Below, piece after piece: positions 52,299 to 60,160 of a DNA stretch of 64,000 nucleotides. The translations under genes and the position numbers were made by a program. The notes beneath the pieces are model-generated. The model did not search any database. It saw only the letters and a program-made list of their open reading frames with translations, and was not told the DNA's origin. The stretch is from an uncultured Gammaproteobacteria bacterium (GTDB lineage Bacteria; Pseudomonadota; Gammaproteobacteria; Pseudomonadales; Azotimanducaceae): assembly GCA_913045175.1 (NCBI GenBank), contig CAJWQG010000002.1, positions 1 to 64,000 on the forward strand, written 5' to 3'. Each line of letters begins with the position of its first letter. The first letter of the stretch is position 1.

Positions 52299-53570
52299 AT
52301 GGCAACAGCCGACAAAGAATCCAACCAACTAGATTACCCAAAGCTGGTCATCATCGGCATATTGAATATGGCGCAGACCTTTCCGGCCGCATTCACGGGT
52401 ACCGCATTACCGTTCCTGTTTAGAAAGGAGGGCCTGCCGCTTGAGATGTTCTGGTTGCTCGCATTGCCGACCATGCCTACCTGGTTGCGCTGGCTTATGG
52501 CACTGGCGGTAGACAACTTCGGTAGTAAGCGTTTTGGCCATCGTAAGAGCTGGATCGTACCTTGCACGCTGGTGGGTACGGCAGCCTACGCACTACTCGC
52601 GTTCATTCCGCCCTCGCTACCCGCGGTGCATCTGATCGTCGCCATCCTGCTGTTCAAGTCATTTGTGCTAATTGCCCAGGACGTCACTATCGACGCTTAT
52701 GCGGCTGAAAACATGACCGATCGAGAGCGAGCTCCCGGCACCGCTATTATCAACTGGCTCGCGGGAATTGCCGGAGTTTTAGGGACCGGAACCGTGGCGC
52801 TGGTCGAAACGTTTGGTTGGAAGCCAACCATGCTTGCCGCCGCGGCCCTGATGCTAATCGCCGCAACACCGGCAATGCTAAGACCTGAGCCACCGGTACC
52901 TGAGGCTCGCAAAAGGCGCCAGGCTAAGGGCCAACGAGCCAGCCTCATCAAAACCTTCAAACGGCCGGAGTCTGGTTACATATTGCCCTTCGCATGGTTC
53001 TGGGGGTTCGGCGCGGGCTTCATGGGCACCATGCTTGGACCTTTCTACGCGGATAAAGGTTTAACGCTGACCGAGTTCGGTATTCTGTCTCCGATCTCGC
53101 ACCTGGCTGGTTCTACACTAGCCGCTGTCACGACGCCTTTGCTGGTTTCACGATTTGGCTTACGCAGCACCGCAATGGTTGGTGTTGCAATACTACCTAT
53201 TGAAGGGGCCATGTTTTGCATGTTCGCATTAACGTCACTGCCACCCTTACCGCTGCTCATCGTTATGGTCTCCCTGCTCGGTTATATGACCGCGCTCTTT
53301 ACTTACCCGGTTACCATCTCTCGTTATCGCTGGGCATCGAAGGCTCAGGCGGGCACCGATTACGCATTGCAATCGAGCCTCGCGGGTCTGGGCGTCTGGA
53401 TGGCAGGGTCAGTGTCAGGGCTCATTGCCTCACAGGTTGGTTGGGTTTACTTTTTCCCAATCGCGACAACGATCGCGCTGACCGCCGGAATCATCTATGT
53501 GGGCAAGTTCAACCGTATCGAAGAACTGGTTCAGGAGCGCGAGCGCGTGGAGCTTGAACACTCAGCGTGA
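52299..53570 (+). CDS. MFS transporter of the PAT/AmpG-like group
   Basis: A 423-residue 12-helix protein that aligns along its whole length with the transporter at 37.8 kb: FLFRKEGLPLEMFWLLALPT, WLMALAVDNFGSKRFGHRKS, LEGAMFCMFAL-like helix 8 and SRYRWASKAQAGTDYALQSS. The two have the same length. G6 lies 20 nt before the ATG, further than usual. It is near the deacylases at 47.6-51.1 kb, as its paralog is near the one at 36.1 kb. Its stop overlaps the convergent TauD gene by 9 nt. Confidence 0.85.
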   Translation: MATADKESNQLDYPKLVIIGILNMAQTFPAAFTGTALPFLFRKEGLPLEMFWLLALPTMPTWLRWLMALAVDNFGSKRFGHRKSWIVPCTLVGTAAYALLAFIPPSLPAVHLIVAILLFKSFVLIAQDVTIDAYAAENMTDRERAPGTAIINWLAGIAGVLGTGTVALVETFGWKPTMLAAAALMLIAATPAMLRPEPPVPEARKRRQAKGQRASLIKTFKRPESGYILPFAWFWGFGAGFMGTMLGPFYADKGLTLTEFGILSPISHLAGSTLAAVTTPLLVSRFGLRSTAMVGVAILPIEGAMFCMFALTSLPPLPLLIVMVSLLGYMTALFTYPVTISRYRWASKAQAGTDYALQSSLAGLGVWMAGSVSGLIASQVGWVYFFPIATTIALTAGIIYVGKFNRIEELVQERERVELEHSA

Positions 53571-54365
53571 AGGCGGTGCATCACCAAGAACAGCAATCCG
53601 GTGAAGCTCTCGCGCCCCCATGAAGTCGGCGGCAGCCGCATGTTGCATGCAGCGCTGATCCCATATTGCCAATGTGCCGGGCCCGTAACGTACGCGCGCC
53701 TGATATCGCTCTCGGGTACAGTGGGCAAACAAAAACTCCAGCAAGGCTTTGCCTTCCCGTGGTTCTAGCTGAACCACGCTTTGCGTGTAGTTAGCATTCA
53801 CATAGAGAGCCTTGCGCCCCGTCTCCGGATGCGTAATGACTATCGGATGGATTACCGACTCTTTTGCGTAAATCGGGTCAATGACGCGACTATCATGTCT
53901 TGCGTCGAGCGGTTCAATAAACGCCTTCATTGCATCAGACAGATCCTCGTAGGCTTTGTACTGTGAGGCGAACAACGTATCGCCGCCCACAGAGGGCATT
54001 TGTCTCGCCAACAACACGGTGTACTTGGGAGGAACTTCCTTCCAACTGGCGTCGGTATGCCAGTTCTCTGCGACGAGTGGGTTCTCGGGGTTGGCGGCCA
54101 CTCTAAGCACGTCATCGAAGCCTTCAAAACCCGCAAACCCGTGAACATCAAGATCGCCCCATCGCATGCCGAATTCACGCAACTGCGGGACTGTGAGGTG
54201 CGCCTGGCCATGTAGCGCGAGCGCACCGTACTCCATAAGTAGTGCGTGGAGATTGGCAAAGTCGGCGGCGTCGAGCGACGTTAAATCGATGCCCCGCACT
54301 TCAGCGCCAAGGGCTCCACTCAATGCTCTTATGTCCAGGTCTGGATGCTGTGCAGTATCTGTCAT
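53562..54365 (-). CDS. TauD/TfdA family Fe(II)/2-oxoglutarate dioxygenase
   Basis: The 267-residue enzyme shows NWHTDASWKEVPPKYTVLLA near 102-121 (HxD) and the distal His in IWDQRCMQHAAAADFMGAR near 235-253, with the Arg in ELHRIAVLGD. The N-terminal LGAEVRGIDLTSLD is characteristic of TauD. Members oxidise taurine, alkylsulfonates or aryloxyacetates. It is the only TauD-type oxygenase in the window. G6 lies 7 nt before the ATG. It overlaps the MFS tail by 9 nt. Confidence 0.88.
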   Translation of the reverse strand: MTDTAQHPDLDIRALSGALGAEVRGIDLTSLDAADFANLHALLMEYGALALHGQAHLTVPQLREFGMRWGDLDVHGFAGFEGFDDVLRVAANPENPLVAENWHTDASWKEVPPKYTVLLARQMPSVGGDTLFASQYKAYEDLSDAMKAFIEPLDARHDSRVIDPIYAKESVIHPIVITHPETGRKALYVNANYTQSVVQLEPREGKALLEFLFAHCTRERYQARVRYGPGTLAIWDQRCMQHAAAADFMGARELHRIAVLGDAPPSR

Positions 54366-54372
54366 TTGGCTT

Positions 54373-54378
54373 CCCCCC
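54373..54378 (-). promoter_or_regulatory. G6 tract as ribosome site of the TauD-like gene
   Basis: On the minus strand GGGGGG is 7 nt before the ATG at 54365. It is another member of the G-tract pattern. Confidence 0.5.
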
Positions 54379-54490
54379 TAGTCAGCCTGAATCATTCTAC
54401 CAATTGAACCTGTCGCGTGTCTGTCCATGACTTTGCACGAAATCAGGCCATCCACTATTCTTAGCCACGTTCCAATTAGGGACCCATAAC

Positions 54491-55465
54491 GTGTCCGTTA
54501 AGTTTGATAAAAAAGAGAACCTGACCGGTGATCCAAGCCTCGCGAATCAGGGCTTTGGTCGTGTCGATACTGAAGTCGATCATTTCGACCCAGAGTCGGC
54601 TCGAGATGACCCCAGCCAGTTTTTTGAAGAAAACGGGTTCGTCGTCCTAAGTCAATGCCTGAACAATCAAGAACTTGAACATCTCAACGAGTTTTTCGAT
54701 CGAACTCAGACGGAACATCCAGCACGCTGGGGCATAACGGACGATCGCGAGGCATATCATGTAGGTGCGGGCCTGATTTTCTCGCAACCACTGCTCGACT
54801 ATCCGGAGCTAGACCCCTATACACAGCACCCACGATCATTTCCTGTTGTCGCGCATTTATTTGGCGGCGAACAGCACGTTCGCTTCAGCGAATTCAATTT
54901 CCGGGAAGCGCCAAAGGATGCCGGATTCGGAGCCATGAGCTTCCATCATGACGCCACACTGGAAGATCGTTTCGAACGCCAACCCTATTACCCTTGTGAC
55001 TGGCTGTGTGCTGTGCACTACCTGACCGACGTGGACGAAACCACGCCGTCTTTTTGTGTCGTGCCACAAAGCAATCGCTTCGAAACGCTGCAAGAAGCTT
55101 TTGAAGAATTAGGTGAGCACTATAGCGAGGTGCCTATCTTTGGTCCCGCCGGCACCTGCGTGCTTTACGACACTGCAACCTTCCATACCCGTTTTGATGG
55201 AGACGGCAAGAAAAGCAGGCGCACGTGGCATCAGTACTATGCGAGGGGCGGCTGGTTACCCAGCTCTCTACCAGAATTGCCGAATTATACGAGGCCGCCC
55301 ACACCAGTACTGACCAATTGGAATCTCTTTCCGGAACGCCTGGTCATGCACCCAGACCCGGACAAACGTCTGTTCTTCTCGCACTGGAATACGGCACAGT
55401 GTGAATGGGTTGCGTCGGGATTCGACCCGAAGGTACGTCGCAACATGCCAAGAGGTGAGCACTAG
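54491..55465 (+). CDS. PhyH-like Fe(II)/2-oxoglutarate oxygenase
   Basis: The 324-residue protein has HHD in MSFHHDATLEDRFER near 155-160 and the distal His in TATFHTRFDGDGKKSRRTWH near 230-250, with the Arg for 2-oxoglutarate. It begins at GTG with SVKFDKKENLTGDPS and carries a long acidic N-terminal extension of ~45 residues before the ENGFVVLSQ start of the domain. TPSFCVVPQSNRFETL fits the family. The gene shares the CTAG palindrome with the convergent Dabb gene, a four-base overlap. Substrate unknown. Confidence 0.8.
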   Translation: MSVKFDKKENLTGDPSLANQGFGRVDTEVDHFDPESARDDPSQFFEENGFVVLSQCLNNQELEHLNEFFDRTQTEHPARWGITDDREAYHVGAGLIFSQPLLDYPELDPYTQHPRSFPVVAHLFGGEQHVRFSEFNFREAPKDAGFGAMSFHHDATLEDRFERQPYYPCDWLCAVHYLTDVDETTPSFCVVPQSNRFETLQEAFEELGEHYSEVPIFGPAGTCVLYDTATFHTRFDGDGKKSRRTWHQYYARGGWLPSSLPELPNYTRPPTPVLTNWNLFPERLVMHPDPDKRLFFSHWNTAQCEWVASGFDPKVRRNMPRGEH

Positions 55466-55758
55466 GCCTGGTAGTCAATCACCAGTGATTGACCGAGCAG
55501 CTCACGGACAAGTGAAACGAATGCCTGATGAGCCGGGTGAGGCAGGTATGTATCCCGTCCCGCTGCATCAGCGAATGTCACAACAAAACAGTGGGTATAA
55601 CCCTTCGCGTTTTGCTCAACACTGACATCCGTTCCCCACTCGAAGTCCTGGATAACATCGATTTTCGACGGCAAGGCACGGAAGCCAGCTTCAACCTCAG
55701 CAATCTGCACCGCAGTAGCCTCTTGCTTGAACCCAAACAACACAACATGACGTAACAC
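55462..55758 (-). CDS. Dabb (stress-responsive A/B barrel) domain protein
   Basis: A 98-residue Dabb domain: LRHVVLFGFKQEATAVQIAE at the start, PSKIDVIQDFEWGTDVSVEQ in the middle and CFVVTFADAAGRDTYLPHPA at about 63-82, ending in HQAFVSLVRE. Such small dimeric proteins often act as dedicated cyclases or substrate binders near oxidoreductases. It shares its stop with the convergent PhyH-like gene inside CTAG. Confidence 0.87.
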   Translation of the reverse strand: MLRHVVLFGFKQEATAVQIAEVEAGFRALPSKIDVIQDFEWGTDVSVEQNAKGYTHCFVVTFADAAGRDTYLPHPAHQAFVSLVRELLGQSLVIDYQA

Positions 55759-55789
55759 CTTAACTACCTCCTAACTACACTGAAGCCCA

Positions 55790-56215
55790 TCACTCTTTAT
55801 TCCAGTACTCTCGCATCTCCACGAAAAAAAACGAAGCAGTCCAACCGATCATCAAGAGTCCTGTTAACGACTCAAGTCCCGTTAAGAATCTAAGTAAACC
55901 GGTTGGTTCAATATCCCCGAAACCCAGCGAGGTGTAGGTGGTAAATGAAAAGTAAACGCAATCGAAAAAGCTGCCGTCGAAATTGCGCTCTAAAGTACCG
56001 AACCCCTCTATACCAATCATAAGGTAGTAAGCTAATCCGAAAATCCAGACTTCGATGGTGTGCGCAATTAGCGCTCCCGCTACGCCGACAACCATCCTTG
56101 TTCGATGCAAGAATCCGAGTCTCGGCAACAACTGTGACAATATGCGAAGGCTCTCGTAATGAATTGCAACAACGACTGCAATCACCACGCTGTTGATCAA
56201 GATGGACCATCCCAT
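55790..56215 (-). CDS. Ion channel family (two-TM potassium channel) protein
   Basis: The 141-residue protein has a first membrane segment (LINSVVIAVVVAIHY), a middle hydrophobic segment and a pore loop TYTSLGFGDIEPTG (about 105-118), followed by an inner helix (LESLTGLLMIGWTASFFFVEM). The selectivity filter is S-L-G-F-G-D, a common variant of TVGYGD, so K+ or mixed cation passage is likely. No regulatory domain follows. It is read alone, divergent from the 520-residue gene. Confidence 0.8.
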   Translation of the reverse strand: MGWSILINSVVIAVVVAIHYESLRILSQLLPRLGFLHRTRMVVGVAGALIAHTIEVWIFGLAYYLMIGIEGFGTLERNFDGSFFDCVYFSFTTYTSLGFGDIEPTGLLRFLTGLESLTGLLMIGWTASFFFVEMREYWNKE

Positions 56216-56296
56216 TGAATTTACACCTTTCTGCTAGCTCGGTGAGACATTTTACGTGATGACAACACAGGTCTATAGTATGACAGTCATCCAATA

Positions 56297-56302
56297 GGGG
56301 GG
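56297..56302 (+). promoter_or_regulatory. G6 tract as ribosome site of the 520-residue gene
   Basis: GGGGGG sits 8 nt before the ATG at 56311. It belongs to the G-tract pattern. Confidence 0.5.
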
Positions 56303-56310
56303 ATGGTTTC

Positions 56311-57873
56311 ATGATCAGGAGTATGTTCAAGCCGATTACGTTCCGGCCTGAAGTAGAAGAACTCGTCCGTTTCGTGGAAGACACGGACCCGGCCAACATG
56401 ATCGAGGCAACGGTGGACAAGCTGCGCGGCGGGCTGGACCCAACTGTGCTCCTGACTGCCAATGCATTAGCCATCGCGCGCTCCACCGAGGTACCTGGTC
56501 AACATCACGGTGGTCCAATACACCCAGTATGTGGTATTCACGCAGTACATGGAATTTCGCAACGTCTGCAGGGTGAACTTGCCATGCTGCCACTTATTCA
56601 GCATACGGTACTATGCAACCACCATGTTCACTCGCCCTATATGGGACCCTACCGCATGTCAGAACTTGAACCGATGCAGGGCTCCAGGAAAGTTGCCTCC
56701 GGTATTCGCGCTCACAACGTAATGTTCGAAATGGAGTCGTTGGGGAACAACGAGTCCGAAGCAATCGAGGCGACCAAGGACGTATTCAACAAGGCCGTGG
56801 TTGCCATGAAAGGACCCATTGCCGAACGTTTTTATCTTTGGCTTATCGGTCGCGTGTCTCACGGTGAGTTACTCGATCTATTACTACCGTTGGGACTCAG
56901 TCGAAACAACTGGGACGACCACTATTATTTGTATCCAACGTTTACTGCCCGGGCACTCGACTGTATCGGATGGGAGTGGGCAGACATTATGCTTCGACCG
57001 GCAGTACGCTATCAGGCTCGACTAATGCCGGCCCTCTATATTGGCGATCCTCTCGACTTCGACTGGGTGGAAGGACTACTGGACGAATACAAGCTGCTCG
57101 AAATCGACATCCCCACCGCAAGCTCCGCCGCGGAGACTGAACAGATTGGGGAGTTAGGCATGGCGCTGGCACAGCAGGCAAATTATTTCGATACCATAGA
57201 GCCAATCGCGAAAGCACTCGCCGATGGTCTATCGCTAGAAGGAGCAGGCGAGGCAATATCCATCGGCGCTGCAGCATCCTACCTGAGTACAAGCTATGGA
57301 AATCCCATGGATGCGCACCTACATACGGGAATCAGCAATCGCCGTTATGTACTCCGGCAACAAGGCGTCAGCCTGAAAAACAAGTTACTCGGTTTGCTGA
57401 CAGAGTTCACCGGTCCCGAGGTGTTACTCGGGGCGAGGAAGTTTGACTGGGGTTGCAACATCGAACCGGGCAGCACGGCTTCGCTACCTGATCGCAGCCA
57501 GGATCAGTTGCTGGATGCGATTGTGGAAAGTATTGATGGGCAACCGCTAATCAAATGGGCTGAGCTGGTGAGTCCAGCGAATGCGGTGCCACCGGAGGGA
57601 GTGAAAGAAACTGTGGCATTGGCTCGCCAGTACGCAGAAAAAGGCTTTGAACCTGAGCCCTACTTCAACCGGCTCGCGGAAATCGCCTGCCGTGACGACT
57701 ACACGGAGATGCACTCACTCAAGCATTTTCAGGCGATTGTGGACGAATACTATACGACTCGAGAGCCGTATCGCTGGGTACACCTCGCCTCGGCCACCAA
57801 GTCAGCGGCGATTATTCAACTCGGTCGTGAGCATAGCGTCTATCGACAAGCCAAGGAACTGATAGCAGCCTGA
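56311..57873 (+). CDS. Unrecognised 520-residue protein with His-rich motifs
   Basis: I do not recognise this family. The product is soluble and largely helical, with no signal peptide. Two His clusters stand out: GQHHGGPIHPVCGIHAVHG near 63-81 and CNHHVHSPYMGPYRM near 103-117; DAHLHTGISNRRYVLR near 335 is a third. They could bind metal or heme. The overall pattern (helical, repeated His, questin-oxidase-like spacing) suggests an oxidoreductase or metal hydrolase, a guess only. The ATG has G6 8 nt upstream. It converges on the CMD gene 14 nt away and may be linked with the small-enzyme cluster. Confidence 0.75.
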   Translation: MIRSMFKPITFRPEVEELVRFVEDTDPANMIEATVDKLRGGLDPTVLLTANALAIARSTEVPGQHHGGPIHPVCGIHAVHGISQRLQGELAMLPLIQHTVLCNHHVHSPYMGPYRMSELEPMQGSRKVASGIRAHNVMFEMESLGNNESEAIEATKDVFNKAVVAMKGPIAERFYLWLIGRVSHGELLDLLLPLGLSRNNWDDHYYLYPTFTARALDCIGWEWADIMLRPAVRYQARLMPALYIGDPLDFDWVEGLLDEYKLLEIDIPTASSAAETEQIGELGMALAQQANYFDTIEPIAKALADGLSLEGAGEAISIGAAASYLSTSYGNPMDAHLHTGISNRRYVLRQQGVSLKNKLLGLLTEFTGPEVLLGARKFDWGCNIEPGSTASLPDRSQDQLLDAIVESIDGQPLIKWAELVSPANAVPPEGVKETVALARQYAEKGFEPEPYFNRLAEIACRDDYTEMHSLKHFQAIVDEYYTTREPYRWVHLASATKSAAIIQLGREHSVYRQAKELIAA

Positions 57874-57887
57874 CGCTAACGTTATAC

Positions 57888-58259
57888 CTAAGGGGCGTCC
57901 TGTGAATCCGCAGGCCAGACCTCCTCCAACACACCGCTCGCGGTCACCGCACAGGGCCAGCCAGCATAATGCGCAGTCTGTGTAATCATGGCTTCAATCT
58001 TTTCTCTAGGGATACCCAGGTTCTTTGCTGCGAGAAAGTGCATACGTTGCTCATTCTGTCGGTAAAGGGCAACCGAGATTGTGCAGGTGACCAATGATCT
58101 CTCCTGCAGCGTCAGATCATCCTGCTGCCAAACGTCTCCGAACAGATGCTCAATGGTGTAGTTCCACAGCGCTTTCGGCATTCGTTCACCCCCGCCGCCC
58201 ACACCAGCGAACAGCTTCTCCACCATTGCCCTGCCACGTACCCTTTTCTCTTCTGACAT
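57888..58259 (-). CDS. Carboxymuconolactone decarboxylase (CMD) family protein
   Basis: The 123-residue protein is a CMD domain: FGDVWQQDDLTLQERSLVTC near 34-53 and the TAHYAGWPCAVTASGVLEEV end. The usual second helix motif EQMRMHFLAAKNLGIPREKI is present. The canonical AhpD-type CxxC is not present; a lone Cys lies in the first motif. CMD proteins decarboxylate 4-carboxymuconolactone or act as peroxidase-like enzymes. It is the last gene of a minus-strand cluster with SnoaL-like, membrane and cyclase genes. Confidence 0.85.
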   Translation of the reverse strand: MSEEKRVRGRAMVEKLFAGVGGGGERMPKALWNYTIEHLFGDVWQQDDLTLQERSLVTCTISVALYRQNEQRMHFLAAKNLGIPREKIEAMITQTAHYAGWPCAVTASGVLEEVWPADSQDAP

Positions 58260-58270
58260 GTTTATTCCCC

Positions 58271-58663
58271 TTACTTATCGCTAGGTGGCGACGGGTGTAG
58301 GAGGCAATTGCGCAGCACGAACTTCCAACTGCCATCCACTCGCTGCAAGGTATCCAGGTACTTGCGCCTGACACCCACGCCGTTATCACGGAAAACGATC
58401 AGATCTGACTCCATCATGGCGTCGTCCTGGTCGCCGTCGATCACATAGTTGGTCGTCCAATGCTGCGCATCCGGCGCTCCCATTGATTCAACCATGGCGA
58501 TCAACTCGTCCCTCCCGGAAACATCACGATTAGGCGGCGCGTAAAATCGCCCGTGCTCTGTAAAGGTGTCCGCCCAGGCCTCGCCACGCCGCAGGTCAAT
58601 TGCCTGATTGTAGCGACCCACCAGTTCAACAATCTCAACTCGATCCTCAGCGGTTAGCGACAT
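58271..58663 (-). CDS. SnoaL/NTF2-like protein, single domain
   Basis: From the ATG at 58663 (MSLTAEDRVEIVELVGRYNQ) the product is 130 residues of NTF2/SnoaL fold: RRGEAWADTFTEHGRFYAPP, SGRDELIAMVESM and WKFVLRNCLLHP. SnoaL-like proteins are cyclases, isomerases or small dehydratases. The frame is open upstream, but the family start and a 17-nt overlap with the next gene fit 58663. It resembles the second half of the adjacent gene, so it is a domain-level duplicate. Confidence 0.8.
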   Translation of the reverse strand: MSLTAEDRVEIVELVGRYNQAIDLRRGEAWADTFTEHGRFYAPPNRDVSGRDELIAMVESMGAPDAQHWTTNYVIDGDQDDAMMESDLIVFRDNGVGVRRKYLDTLQRVDGSWKFVLRNCLLHPSPPSDK

Positions 58664-59450
58664 GATCAGCTCCCGTTTCATATTTTTTATCAACGGTGAC
58701 AATGCGGCTGACGATAAGCCACCGACCACCGACTTTCCTGTAGGTGTCATTGTAGATGCCTGTGGCCGCAACCCGTCCTTCGTAGTACACCGCGAAATAC
58801 ATGGATCCTTTCGCGCCAGCGCCGGCGCCTTCAATCACATGGTTACTCGTCCAATGGAGAGAGTCGTGTGGGTCAGATGCATTATCAAGGCTTTGAAAGA
58901 GCGCCTCACGACTGACTGTTGTATTGTCCTGACCTACATACTGATAGACGGCATCCTCTACATAACAATCAGCGCGCATCCGGGCATCCCTGCGATCAAC
59001 GGCGTGCCCATTGCGATCAATCATCGCCAGAATCTCTACCTTGTCATCGACACTCAGTGACTCGGCATCGGATGTTGGCAACGGGAAAGGATCTGCGCCC
59101 CCATAACTCAGATGGTTAAGCTTCCACTGTTCGTCAGATTGTTTGGTGAGCTCACCGCGAAGATGTCCGGCCGCCAGTACTTCACCGCCGTGTTGAATGG
59201 TCGTGAATGCCGCAGTTACGCTGGCATTGAGTTCTTTCCCGTCGACAACGATTCCGTTCAACAGGTGTCTTGAGTGCTGCCCGCCAATCGCAGAAATCTC
59301 TTCGAGACCCAGAGAAGAATCGCCAATCTCAAGTCGTCCCTCGTTGGTAAAAAGCGCCGCGGCGTGGAGCCCATCTCCCGCATCCATCGCATGGCAGTAG
59401 CGGGACATCACCTGCGTAATGGCAAGGCGATCCGCAATAGAAATAGACAT
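58647..59450 (-). CDS. Tandem two-domain SnoaL/NTF2-like protein
   Basis: From the ATG at 59450 (MSISIADRLAITQVMSRYCH) the product has two SnoaL-like domains, residues ~1-125 and ~130-265: HAMDAGDGLHAAALFTNEGR in the first and DRRDARMRADCYVEDAVYQY in the second. G6 lies 9 nt before the ATG at 59450; a closer ATG at 59459 has too little spacing. The downstream single-domain gene looks like a copy of one half. A polyketide-like cyclase, isomerase or dehydratase role is possible, not shown. Confidence 0.78.
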   Translation of the reverse strand: MSISIADRLAITQVMSRYCHAMDAGDGLHAAALFTNEGRLEIGDSSLGLEEISAIGGQHSRHLLNGIVVDGKELNASVTAAFTTIQHGGEVLAAGHLRGELTKQSDEQWKLNHLSYGGADPFPLPTSDAESLSVDDKVEILAMIDRNGHAVDRRDARMRADCYVEDAVYQYVGQDNTTVSREALFQSLDNASDPHDSLHWTSNHVIEGAGAGAKGSMYFAVYYEGRVAATGIYNDTYRKVGGRWLIVSRIVTVDKKYETGADHVANR

Positions 59451-59459
59451 AGCCTTCAT

Positions 59460-59465
59460 CCCCCC
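59460..59465 (-). promoter_or_regulatory. G6 tract as ribosome site of the two-domain SnoaL gene
   Basis: On the minus strand GGGGGG is 9 nt before the ATG at 59450. It is part of the G-tract pattern and helps choose the start. Confidence 0.5.
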
Positions 59466-59530
59466 TTTCGTGAACGCTACCTAGACCATATCACGATCAC
59501 GGATTAGCGGTTGAACCGCTCGTTCGCCCG

Positions 59531-60157
59531 CTACACCTGGCGACGGTAGATAAGCAAGTCCAGCAGCGAGACCAGCGAGAACAACACAAGCGCCAGCACC
59601 AATCTAAGGTCCGTGTAGTTAATGGTTCCTTCCACGGGATAGACAAAGGTTTTATCCAGCGCAGCCACCTTGAAACGGTGATGAGTTTTAAACATTGGAT
59701 CGGCAGCTATCTCCATCAGGTCACGTCTGCTTCGATATCGCATCAACGCGGCTGTGTCCCATGATTCAACATTTTCAATGCCGACGATATCCAGTGACTG
59801 AAACACCGCTTCGCCTGCGAACACCGGATGACTGGCCCGACTAAGCAGGGCGGGCCACATATGCTCCATATAGCGACCCATGAGCTGGCTGGCATTTTCA
59901 CCCGGTTCCGCACCTTCTACATCCGGTGGCGAATCCGCGTTGTCGATATTGTTCACCATGATTAACTGCCGACCGGAATCCTCTTCCATGAATTTTCTTA
60001 CGAACGAGATACGCTCTTCGGATTCCCCGGCTTCACCCATCTTGCCCGTGAAAACATCAATCTCTTGTGTCGTCAGAGGACCACCGCCGGTATACCAAAA
60101 GGTAAATACCAGGTAGATGAGCAAGGGTACGCCCCACAGGACGCCGCGCTTACTCAT
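59531..60157 (-). CDS. Membrane-anchored DUF1330-like protein
   Basis: The 208-residue protein has one membrane segment at the start (GVLWGVPLLIYLVFTFWYTG) and one at the end (LRLVLALVLFSLVSLLDLLI). The part between them, about 150 residues, ends with YRSRRDLMEIAADPMFKTHH and RFKVAALDKTFVYPV, which resembles DUF1330/EthD-like small ferredoxin-like domains normally found as soluble proteins. Here the domain would face the periplasm. The gene lies three nt after the cyclase gene and is co-transcribed with it. Function unknown. Confidence 0.7.
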   Translation of the reverse strand: MSKRGVLWGVPLLIYLVFTFWYTGGGPLTTQEIDVFTGKMGEAGESEERISFVRKFMEEDSGRQLIMVNNIDNADSPPDVEGAEPGENASQLMGRYMEHMWPALLSRASHPVFAGEAVFQSLDIVGIENVESWDTAALMRYRSRRDLMEIAADPMFKTHHRFKVAALDKTFVYPVEGTINYTDLRLVLALVLFSLVSLLDLLIYRRQV

Positions 60158-60160
60158 CGG

